Origin: Bacteroidota bacterium
GTDB taxonomy: Bacteria; Bacteroidota; Bacteroidia; AKYH767-A; 2013-40CM-41-45
Direction: 5' to 3'
Assembly: GCA_026391945.1 (NCBI GenBank)
Contig: JAPLDA010000023.1
Location: forward strand, 39,740 to 103,739
DNA: 64,000 nt
Shown: positions 1 to 6,744 of the stretch, piece after piece
Layout: each line of letters opens with the position of its first letter
Position numbering within the stretch: position 1 is the stretch's first letter
The notes under the pieces: generated by a model
Seen by the model: the letters and a program-made list of their open reading frames with translations, nothing else
Databases searched by the model: none
What the model was told of the DNA's origin: nothing
Translations under genes and position numbers: made by a program

Positions 1-2
1 AT

Positions 3-707
3 GGCGGGGTGTTTGGACGTCATAAATGCTTAAAGGCAATGATCAAAATAGCAATCAGAAAAGGAGTGATGACGAAGAACCCCTACGTTGATTTCAAGGT
101 TCGCGGAGCGGAAGGGAAACGAATGTTTCTCCGTTTAGAGGAGGTGAAGAAACTAATGGGGCTTTACTTTTCCGAAGATGAAATCAAGCTACAATGTGTC
201 AGCGAAATGTTTCTGTTTGCCTGCTTTACAGGTTTACGGTTTTCTGACATCATTCAGCTCAGGTGGTCAAATATTGATTTGCTGAGAAGAACTCTTGAGA
301 TTGATATGATGAAAACGAATAAGCCCATTCAGTTGCCTTTGATTGAACCGGCAATGAAAATTCTAAATCAGAGGAAATCGCAATCGGGTGAAGCATCAGA
401 GGAGGTGTTTAAAACTATCTGTAATCAATATGTTAACCGGAGGTTGAAAGACCTGATGAAGAAAGCAGAAATCCAAAAGCAAATCACTTTTCATTGTGCC
501 AGACACACCTTTGCCTGCAACCACATTGAATCTCAAACACACATGCTGGTTCTGAAAGATTTGCTTGGTCACTCAAATGTTGCTCAAACAGAAATTTACG
601 CCAAGACATTAAACGTACAGATGATCAATGCGATGAAGGCATTAGAAAACCAATATTCAAACAAACTAAATACACCTCCACACAAACTAAGGGTTGTAAA
701 TGAATAA
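3..707 (+). CDS. Tyrosine recombinase/integrase, 5' end cut by the window
   Basis: Catalytic domain of a phage-type tyrosine recombinase that would cut and rejoin DNA to integrate or excise the surrounding element. The conserved residues are visible in order: the first Arg in TGLRFSD, the HCARH box (HxxR), the GHSNV box and the nucleophile Tyr in TEIYAKTL. The frame is open to the left edge; the GTG at 9 is only the first possible start in the ORF track, so the N-terminal DNA-binding (SAM-like) domain lies outside the window. It sits directly before an excisionase-like HTH gene and a replication-type gene, which is the usual core of an integrative element. Whether it is intact cannot be told from here. 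Confidence 0.9.
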   Translation, partial: GGVFGRHKCLKAMIKIAIRKGVMTKNPYVDFKVRGAEGKRMFLRLEEVKKLMGLYFSEDEIKLQCVSEMFLFACFTGLRFSDIIQLRWSNIDLLRRTLEIDMMKTNKPIQLPLIEPAMKILNQRKSQSGEASEEVFKTICNQYVNRRLKDLMKKAEIQKQITFHCARHTFACNHIESQTHMLVLKDLLGHSNVAQTEIYAKTLNVQMINAMKALENQYSNKLNTPPHKLRVVNE

Positions 708-747
708 AAGGAAATAATCAGGTTCAGGAATAATAGGAAATCACCCC

Positions 748-1314
748 ATGACAAACACACGCTTTATTACCAAATGGAATGCGCTTCAACTGATCGAAGA
801 TCGGTTGACGTTATTAAAAAAGGCCATTCTGACATTGTATGTAAACAAAGAGTTGGTTTTGTTCCTTGATAAATTCATCAGGTCTATATCAGATCAAAAT
901 GAAAAGAGGTTGATTCTTCTGTATATAAAAAAAACGATCAATCAGTTCCCAAGGAGGCTTCCGCAAGACTACGTCATGGCATTTGAAGAAGAGTTGTTAC
1001 TGAACTCGGAAAAATTCCTGGAGGAACAAAGCGAATACGATCCGAGCAATTGGGTTGACATGGAGCTTGATTTCATTTTCCAAAAAACACACCTCAACCT
1101 TAACGAAGTTGCTTTGAAGCAAATCCACTCCAGTGAGAAGACTCTCGAGAAAGAATTGCTCACCATGAATGAAGTGTTGGCTTTGCTTAAGATCAGCAAG
1201 GCAACATTGGACAGAAGAAGATCGGAAGGAATGCCGTGTACTAAAAAGGGGAAGAAAATCTATTTTAAGAAAACGGAAATTTCGAATTGGTTAAACAAGA
1301 AAGACGGTCAATGA
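748..1314 (+). CDS. Excisionase-like helix-turn-helix protein
   Basis: Protein of 188 residues. The last 50 or so residues form a MerR/excisionase-type HTH (motifs TMNEVLALLKISKATLDRRR and KKTEISNWLNK), as found in excisionases and in small DNA-binding proteins next to Bacteroidota integrases. The first 120 or so residues are charged, probably helical, and not recognised. The gene lies 40 bases after the integrase and its stop is one base before the ATG of the next gene, so the two are probably translated together. Directionality factor for the integrase is the likeliest role; transcriptional control of the element is an alternative. Confidence 0.65.
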   Translation: MTNTRFITKWNALQLIEDRLTLLKKAILTLYVNKELVLFLDKFIRSISDQNEKRLILLYIKKTINQFPRRLPQDYVMAFEEELLLNSEKFLEEQSEYDPSNWVDMELDFIFQKTHLNLNEVALKQIHSSEKTLEKELLTMNEVLALLKISKATLDRRRSEGMPCTKKGKKIYFKKTEISNWLNKKDGQ

Positions 1315-1315
1315 A

Positions 1316-2500
1316 ATGGTAGCTGAAGACAAAACAAATTTATTCTTCAAACTTTGGTATAAAATTCTCCCTGATGAGAAGCTTACTGATCTCTCTAAAT
1401 TATTGCTGCATGAAATTTTATATTTCATCATCTTCGGAAGCAATCAAGATTACTGCTTCGCCACCAACGACCACCTTGCTAATAGATTAAATAAGCACAG
1501 CAAAACAATAAGCAAAGGGATAACCAAACTAGTCAACACTGGATATCTGAGGCGGGAGTTAGACCGGGAGGGTGTAATGGTATCGGGGAGAAGGTTAATC
1601 CCTGTTTGGGAAAAACTGGGTATTAGCGAAAACGCTAATAATAATATAAATAATACTTTATTAGATAATAATATTACTATGGATAAAGAAGATAAGATAA
1701 ATAATAAATTTATTAATATTATACTTAACGAAAACGCTAACCCATCCAGCGATACATACTACGAGGAGTTATTCGGAATTGGTGATCAAGGCATGAACTT
1801 CTATTTCTATAACATGGCAGTCGAATTAAAATCCGAATTCCCGGAATTTCACAGGTTAAAAATAGCAAACATTCTACATAATGCCTTCGATTATCGTCAG
1901 AGTAGCAAAACGAAAGGATATAAACTACTTATAAAAAAAATGGGTACGAAATTCCTTCATATATTAGTTAAACATTGCAGCAAAAATTTAAAAAGTGAGC
2001 CCCATGAAGTACCTAAATTCCCCTCCAGCGGTAATCAATATTATGATACCATGAAGATCGCTTCAATACTGAAGAAAAACTTCCTTCATCTTTACACGGA
2101 GCCTTCGATTGGATTCAAAAAATCAAGTTCTAATTGGGGTAGTCTCAGTACTGAATTGGAAATTATTAACACCGCAGATTACTATCAAATTTCTGTAAAT
2201 CGAGAATGTCGTGTCATGGCTGTTATACACAGAATTGAGGAAAGAAAGGACAAGAGTGGGAAGGGGTATTTTGCCAATATTTATTTTAGCTCAGAACGTA
2301 AACCGCCTTCATCATATCTCGGTTATTACATTGCTGTTATTGATGCAGATTCTTATATGAAAATAAGGTTGTTTTTGAAAACATTAATTGGAAAGGAGGT
2401 GGTTATGCAGGGACAAAAAGCATGGAGCGGATACCATAAAAAAGAGATATTGAAAAGCTTGGCAAACAAACCATTCCTAATGAGCCCAACCATCAGATGA
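1316..2500 (+). CDS. Replication-initiator-like winged-helix protein
   Basis: Protein of 394 residues. Residues about 20-85 form a winged HTH of the replication-protein type (DHLANRLNKHSKTISKGITK then NTGYLRREL). An Asn-rich low-complexity linker follows at about 100-145. The C-terminal half is not recognised. WH domains of this kind occur in plasmid and phage replication initiators and replisome organisers. The position next to an integrase and excisionase supports a role in replicating the excised element. The linker is encoded by a very AT-rich stretch flanked by two perfect 12-base repeats (separate entry), reminiscent of origins embedded in initiator genes. Function is inferred from the WH fold and context only. 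Confidence 0.55.
   Translation: MVAEDKTNLFFKLWYKILPDEKLTDLSKLLLHEILYFIIFGSNQDYCFATNDHLANRLNKHSKTISKGITKLVNTGYLRRELDREGVMVSGRRLIPVWEKLGISENANNNINNTLLDNNITMDKEDKINNKFINIILNENANPSSDTYYEELFGIGDQGMNFYFYNMAVELKSEFPEFHRLKIANILHNAFDYRQSSKTKGYKLLIKKMGTKFLHILVKHCSKNLKSEPHEVPKFPSSGNQYYDTMKIASILKKNFLHLYTEPSIGFKKSSSNWGSLSTELEIINTADYYQISVNRECRVMAVIHRIEERKDKSGKGYFANIYFSSERKPPSSYLGYYIAVIDADSYMKIRLFLKTLIGKEVVMQGQKAWSGYHKKEILKSLANKPFLMSPTIR
1627..1740 (+). repeat. AT-rich segment flanked by 12-base direct repeats, origin-like
   Basis: CGAAAACGCTAA occurs at 1627-1638 and again at 1729-1740, exactly 102 bases apart and in phase with the codons. Almost everything between is A/T (runs of TAATAATA type). The left copy is also part of the inverted repeat TAGCG-AAAA-CGCTA. 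Direct repeats plus an AT-rich unwinding-like tract inside a replication-type gene resemble an intragenic replication origin; it could also be simple low-complexity expansion of an Asn linker. Confidence 0.4.
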
Positions 2501-2503
2501 AAA

Positions 2504-2530
2504 ACAGACGCAAAAATCTTGCGTTTCTGT
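2504..2530 (+). terminator. Hairpin just after the replication-type gene
   Basis: ACAG+ACGCAA pairs with TTGCGT+CTGT across a 5-base loop, with a two-base bulge. It starts four bases after the stop codon. No strong T-run follows, so it may end or protect the integrase operon transcript only weakly. Confidence 0.35.
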
Positions 2531-2686
2531 CTGGCAAATCATTCGGTTGATTTAGGACTGTTTTCACTTCAATCATCTGCGAGGAAGCAAAAAGTCTACT
2601 TAGAAAAAGTTGAGGGCTTTATTGAACGTTCCGAATATTTCCATACTTTGGGTAATCTTTTGGGAATTTTATGTTAAAGCGAGTTC

Positions 2687-2730
2687 CGTTAATTGAATGT
2701 CAGCAGCAATGCTGACGCTTCGATTGAACG
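2687..2730. repeat. 44-base imperfect palindrome upstream of the DUF4062-LOTUS gene
   Basis: CGTTAATTGAA pairs with TTCGATTgAACG (one bulged G and one wobble pair). Inside it TGTCAGC pairs with GCTGACG around the loop AGCAAT. It lies 46 bases before the ATG at 2776. It may be an operator, a leader hairpin or a recombination remnant. The GTT...AAC order is the reverse of an integron attC site. Confidence 0.4.
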
Positions 2731-2775
2731 ACAATGCAGATTTTTAATTGACAACAATAAATAAACAAAATAATT

Positions 2776-3645
2776 ATGGCTTTTGACGCAAAAGTTTTCA
2801 GAGTTCTAGTTGCTTCTCCAGTTGATGTTGGCGAGGAGAGAAATGTAATTCCAGAAATCGTAAATGAATGGAATGCGGTTAATGCATTTGGCGCTAAGGT
2901 CATTATTATGCCTGTTAAATGGGAAACTCATTCTGCACCATTATTAGGGGGACGACCTCAAGAAATTATTAATGAACAGTTAGTAAAAGATTGTGATTTG
3001 CTTGTTGGAGTATTTTGGACAAGAATCGGAACGAACACAGGCATTTCAGTAAGCGGGACAGCAGAAGAGATTGAACAATTTGTTGAATTGAAAAAACCAG
3101 TAATGTTATATTTTTCCCAATCGCCAATTGACCCAGATAGAATTGAAATAGACCAATTCACTATTCTTAAAAACTTCAAAGAGAAAATGCGGCTGAAAGG
3201 TTTAACAGAAACTTATGCCAATATTCATGACTTCAGACAAAAATTTACACGGCAATTTAGTATTAACATTGGAAATATTTTATCACCGCCTTCTCCTATT
3301 ACTAAAGCTGAATCTCCAAAAACAACAACCACAAAGGTTGGCAAGAAATCTCATTTAACTGCAAAACCAATTGTCATTAATCCAATTGGGACAGCACACG
3401 AAAAATTAACCCCTGAAAAAGTTGACGAGTATTTGATAAAGACCGTTCAAGCAGTTTCAAATCACGATGGCTGGGCAGGCATTGCAGCCGTTGGCCATTA
3501 TTTACAAACATTCACTCCAGTTAACTATCACGATTTTGGTTTTCCAAAACTTAAAGGATTTCTAAAGTCAAGAAAATTATTTGAGTTTAAAGATGTAAAA
3601 GAACACCCGATGCTAAAAGCTCTACCAACAGTAACTAAGAGCTAA
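2776..3645 (+). CDS. DUF4062-like N-terminal domain fused to an OST-HTH/LOTUS-like domain
   Basis: Protein of 289 residues. Residues 8-170 match the pattern of DUF4062-type domains, a TIR/SLOG-like nucleotide-binding fold family: RVLVASPVDVGEER at the start, then VKWETHSAP, CDLLVGVFWTRIG, SGTAEEIEQF and VMLYFS. A linker of about 35 polar residues follows. Residues about 213-275 (DGWAGIAAVGHYLQ, then FGFPKLKGFLKSRKLFEF) look like an OST-HTH/LOTUS domain, a winged helix that binds RNA or G-quadruplex and in bacteria is often joined to nucleases. No NYN nuclease is seen here. It has no signal peptide and is probably cytosolic. A nucleic-acid-sensing effector in the defence island is a reasonable guess, but no activity is shown. 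Confidence 0.65.
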   Translation: MAFDAKVFRVLVASPVDVGEERNVIPEIVNEWNAVNAFGAKVIIMPVKWETHSAPLLGGRPQEIINEQLVKDCDLLVGVFWTRIGTNTGISVSGTAEEIEQFVELKKPVMLYFSQSPIDPDRIEIDQFTILKNFKEKMRLKGLTETYANIHDFRQKFTRQFSINIGNILSPPSPITKAESPKTTTTKVGKKSHLTAKPIVINPIGTAHEKLTPEKVDEYLIKTVQAVSNHDGWAGIAAVGHYLQTFTPVNYHDFGFPKLKGFLKSRKLFEFKDVKEHPMLKALPTVTKS

Positions 3646-3688
3646 AAAATTATACATCCATAAATTATTTAATTTTTATTCGAAGAAT

Positions 3689-4486
3689 ATGAAACAAGTA
3701 AAACCAATTATTGCAGTTCTTTCTATAACACTTTTAGTGTTTTTTCTTAATAACTGCTCAATCAAATCTAAGCGAAAAGGTAAAAATGCTTGGAGCATTC
3801 AAAGATTAAAAGGGAATGTGCAATCCTTCCAAAGTGTAAAGTATGATGGTCAAGAAAAATTTGGCGAACCCATCAAAGCGAGCGCAACTGATTTTGAAAA
3901 AATAACCTTTAACAAAGAAGGTAATATGCTCGAAAGTGAGGAATATACAAATGACAAAAGCACTTACTATAAGAAGGTGATGAAATATGATTCAATCGGA
4001 CAAAATATCGAAACAAATTTGTATAAATTAGACGGCAGTTTAGCGAGAAAATTTCTTTACGACCATGATAGTAACGGTAATACTATTGAGCAAAATATTT
4101 TTGAACCGAATGGAACGCTTTCCGATAAATACAAATTTATTTATGATGAAAACGGAAACGAACTTGAATCAACTTTTTATCACTCAGACGGAACGCTCAA
4201 ATCGAAACTCATCACAAAATATGATGGTCAAGGTAATGCAATAGAAATGTCCTCTTACTCCTCTAACAGAACGCTTGATAATAGAATAATATCAACCTAT
4301 GATGAAAAGGGCAATCCAATTGCAGAAGATTCATATAATGAAAATGGAGAAGTAATCATGAAAGTAAATTATAAATATGAATTTGATGGTAAAGGTAATT
4401 GGACAAAGCGAATAGAAACAGCGTCTATTAAACCGTTTGACTCAAATATAATATGGATTGAAGAGAGGGATATAAAATATTATTAA
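3689..4486 (+). CDS. YD/RHS-like repeat lipoprotein
   Basis: Protein of 265 residues with an N-terminal hydrophobic segment ending in LNNCS, which fits a lipoprotein signal (SPase II), so it is probably an envelope lipoprotein. The mature part contains about five repeats of roughly 27-30 residues built on Y-D-x-x-G-N (DENGNELESTFYHSDGTLKS type), the strand-turn pattern of YD/RHS repeats. It follows the DUF4062-LOTUS gene by 43 bases and could share its transcript. The secreted protein at 33803-34705 has the same repeat pattern and similar length, so both appear to belong to one family, one copy in the island and one in the core. Function unknown. Confidence 0.6.
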   Translation: MKQVKPIIAVLSITLLVFFLNNCSIKSKRKGKNAWSIQRLKGNVQSFQSVKYDGQEKFGEPIKASATDFEKITFNKEGNMLESEEYTNDKSTYYKKVMKYDSIGQNIETNLYKLDGSLARKFLYDHDSNGNTIEQNIFEPNGTLSDKYKFIYDENGNELESTFYHSDGTLKSKLITKYDGQGNAIEMSSYSSNRTLDNRIISTYDEKGNPIAEDSYNENGEVIMKVNYKYEFDGKGNWTKRIETASIKPFDSNIIWIEERDIKYY

Positions 4487-4663
4487 TCTATTTTCATTAA
4501 TAACAATTGCCGACGACATCAAATTAAAAAGAAGCACGTGCCGCTAACAAGAAATGTGGTTAAGCGAATTGGCCTTTAACATAAAATGTATCGTAACTTG
4601 CGTGCATTTAAACCTTCAAAAATTATTTTTTAATTTCTACATCCTTATTAACTATTTAAGACT

Positions 4664-5527
4664 ATGGGCTCCTTCAAATACAAATTCTACGATTTATTTA
4701 ACCCAACATTGACAGCGTTTCATTCACTAGGAGGTTCTGCCTCAGTTTCCGAAATAGAAGATTTTGTAATTGAAAACATGAACCTTTCAGATGATGAGGT
4801 CAATGATATTCATAGGGGAACAACCACCAAACTAAGTTATCGTCTAAGGTGGGCAAGGAATTATTTGAAGAATTATGGGCTCTTGGAAAATAGCAGCCGA
4901 GGCATTTGGGCTTTGACTAGCATTGGATTAAAAACGGTTGAAGTAAACCCAAATGTGGTCACAAAGTTTGTTCGGGACAAAAACAAGAAAAAAAGAGATA
5001 TCAAACCGCTTGAAATAGAAAAAGATAATAATGAAAACGACTTAGAGTTGGATTCATACGACTCCGATTCTTGGAAGGAGGAGGCATTAGATATAATAAA
5101 AAAAATTACTGCTTCCGGCTTTGAAAGGTTGTGTCAACGGTTGTTAAGGGAATTAGGATTTAAAAATGTAGAGGTTACTGGTAAACCAAATGACGGAGGG
5201 ATTGACGGCAAGGGCATTCTTCGTCTCGGGGGAATTTTATCGTTTCATGTAGTGTTTCAAGCGAAAAGATATAAAGACACCGTTGGATCAGAGATCATTA
5301 GAAATTTTAGAGGTTCCCTAAGTGCTAAAATTGATAAAGGTTTAATTATTAGTACAGGACGTTTTACATTAGAAGCTAAAAAAGAAGCTCAACGAGACGG
5401 TGCAATACCAATTGATTTAATTGATGGTGATGAATTGGTTGAAAAACTAAAGGAGTTAAAATTGGGTTTAAGTATAGAATTGATTGAAAAAATATTCGTC
5501 GATCCTAAATGGTTTCAAGAAATCTAA
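4664..5527 (+). CDS. mrr: Mrr-like restriction endonuclease
   Basis: Protein of 287 residues. Residues 1-95 resemble the Mrr N-terminal winged-helix DNA-reading domain (ending in NSSRGIWALTSIGLK). Residues about 145-275 are the Mrr_cat PD-(D/E)xK domain. It starts with GFERLCQRLLRELGF, then has the acidic site GGIDGKG and the Q-x-K site FQAKRYKD, and ends with GLIISTGRFT and LIDGDELVEKL. Mrr enzymes cut methylated DNA and act alone, without a cognate methylase, which fits the isolated position. Upstream 4487-4663 holds no other clear gene. It would restrict incoming modified DNA. Confidence 0.88.
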   Translation: MGSFKYKFYDLFNPTLTAFHSLGGSASVSEIEDFVIENMNLSDDEVNDIHRGTTTKLSYRLRWARNYLKNYGLLENSSRGIWALTSIGLKTVEVNPNVVTKFVRDKNKKKRDIKPLEIEKDNNENDLELDSYDSDSWKEEALDIIKKITASGFERLCQRLLRELGFKNVEVTGKPNDGGIDGKGILRLGGILSFHVVFQAKRYKDTVGSEIIRNFRGSLSAKIDKGLIISTGRFTLEAKKEAQRDGAIPIDLIDGDELVEKLKELKLGLSIELIEKIFVDPKWFQEI

Positions 5528-5847
5528 GGGGTTTATATTCAAGAACGATGGGTAGTAACGATAAATATCTGAAAGCCTGTTTGGAATAGATACGTTTATG
5601 CAAGTTACAAGTAGAGATCTCTTTGGAATCGGTTGATTAAAAAAATTTCGTTCTTGTTTTGTAAATCGTTCAGTTGATGTTTCGGATGTTTTCAATTTAA
5701 TCACCTACGAGAATGCAAAAGAATTGGTTCCCCGACAAAAGTTTTAATCAAATATCTCCGAATTAGCGATGATTTATTTACGAACTTAGCCAATGAAAAA
5801 ATGAAACAACAACGTATGTAAGAAAACAAAATTGATATAAATAATTC
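5528..5847 (+). other. Gap with a possible gene remnant
   Basis: There is no intact gene here. A stop-free frame of about 35 codons, roughly 5713-5821, ends in a protein-like tail (DDLFTNLANEKMKQQRM then TAA), has no start codon that makes sense, and may be the 3' end of a degraded gene. The rest is featureless AT-rich DNA. Confidence 0.3.
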
Positions 5848-6005
5848 ATAGCGTTAGCTATATCCGTACTCTCAAAACGACCAGGTTTACAGTACTTCAA
5901 GGATATAGACTGATGTCCACCGAACGCGTGGGCTTAGTCTATTTTGAAGTAGGGTACTGGTCGTACCTGAGAGTCAGGTAGGCTACTGTCCCACGCTATT
6001 TTTTT
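5848..6005 (+). ncRNA. Rod-shaped structured non-coding RNA of unknown class
   Basis: Six nested complementary blocks fold the segment into one long rod: ATAGCGT(5848)/ACGCTAT(5993), CTCTCA(5869)/TGAGAG(5968), ACGACCAG(5877)/CTGGTCGT(5957), ACTTCAA(5894)/TTGAAGT(5944), ATAGACT(5905)/AGTCTAT(5936) and GTCCAC(5915)/GTGGGC(5928, one G-U pair), closed by the loop CGAACGC. Seven T residues follow the outer stem at once, as in an intrinsic terminator, which suggests transcription on the plus strand. A competing hairpin TACCTGA-GAG-TCAGGTA exists near the 3' side. I do not recognise the family. A 6S-like rod, a retron-like msr/msd (outer repeats plus an early TTAGC, but no reverse transcriptase nearby) and a MITE-like palindrome are all possible. 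Confidence 0.55.
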
Positions 6006-6049
6006 GTAACAAGGTTTTGCGGGACGGGAACCTCCAAAACTCATAAAGA

Positions 6050-6436
6050 ATGAAAAAAGCATTATTAATCCTTGCAATGATTTGTTCTGTTAAAATAGCC
6101 CAATCACAAATCTTTTATGGAACAAAAGTCGAGGTGGGTATGAGAAAGAATGGTGAATATTATTCCCCCTTGGGAAAGCGCGATGAGAAATTTAGAATTT
6201 CATTTTCACTTCCTTCAAAGAAAATATTCATTGAGTCAAATGATATTGAAATGACAGTTGATAATGCAGAAGAAATTTCATCTGGAGGAGGAGAATCTGT
6301 TTACACTGGGTGTTTTAACTTCGATGATGCAAAAGAAAAAGACAAGTCCCCATATTGTAATTGTTATGTATATCGCAATGAGAAATATATTATCTTGAAG
6401 CGTGTTGGAATAGAAACTACTTTCTATTTAAAATGA
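6050..6436 (+). CDS. Small secreted protein of unknown function
   Basis: Protein of 128 residues with a clear signal peptide (MKKALLILAMICSVKIAQSQ). The mature part is probably beta-rich, with a Cys cluster near the end (YTGCFNF then YCNCYVY), and no domain I recognise. It starts 45 bases after the structured RNA at 5848-6005. Just before it lies a smaller stem, GTTTTG(6014)/CAAAAC(6035), which may affect its translation. The ATG at 6050 is the only sensible start. It could be a cargo gene of the island. Confidence 0.5.
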   Translation: MKKALLILAMICSVKIAQSQIFYGTKVEVGMRKNGEYYSPLGKRDEKFRISFSLPSKKIFIESNDIEMTVDNAEEISSGGGESVYTGCFNFDDAKEKDKSPYCNCYVYRNEKYIILKRVGIETTFYLK

Positions 6437-6744
6437 AAGTGCCTTTGAAAATCCAAGTATGTGATTAAACAAACACTGACCGAAAAATCATGAATCAGAG
6501 CTTGCCTTTTTCGTATCAGCTCAAAAGAGTTGTGGAGTTACTGCCAAAAGCTTTGCTTTTAAGCTTGAGAAACACCATAGCTGAGTATTTCCCCAAGAAT
6601 TGGTCAATCATCCACAGAACATGATTTAAATTGACCGAAAGAAACAGAAAGTCGAAGATTGCTTGGGGCAAATCGAATCCCGTCTGAGCCCCTTGCTTCC
6701 CATCTATATTTTTGCATACTTTTAAGAACTATAATTGGGGTTAA
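6437..6744 (+). other. Gap before the restriction operon, with a doubtful 44-codon ORF and a weak promoter
   Basis: A 44-codon ORF lies at 6490-6624 (MNQSLPFSYQLKRVVELLPK...), with no support beyond being open. GGGGC/GCCCC arms surround AATCGAATCCCG at 6666-6692. TTTG (6711) and TATAATTG (6730), 15 bases apart, resemble a slightly short Bacteroidota -33/-7 pair and end 7 bases before the hsdR ATG, so the operon may have a very short leader. Confidence 0.3.

Noticed and set aside
2687-2730. Integron attC site
   Set aside because: The palindrome has GTT first and AAC last, the opposite of the attC order, and no integron integrase is present.
4530-4620. attC-like remnant (GCTAAC ... GTTAAGC)
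   Set aside because: The boxes are close together, one does not match the consensus, and the arms between do not pair.
5848-6005. Retron msr/msd
   Set aside because: Outer repeats and an early TTAGC fit, but no reverse transcriptase is encoded anywhere in the window, so I keep it only as one hypothesis for an unknown RNA.
6660-6700. tRNA 3' end as attachment site (AATCGAATCCCG)
   Set aside because: It resembles a T-loop but the T-stem and acceptor cannot be formed, and there is no copy at the island's other edge.
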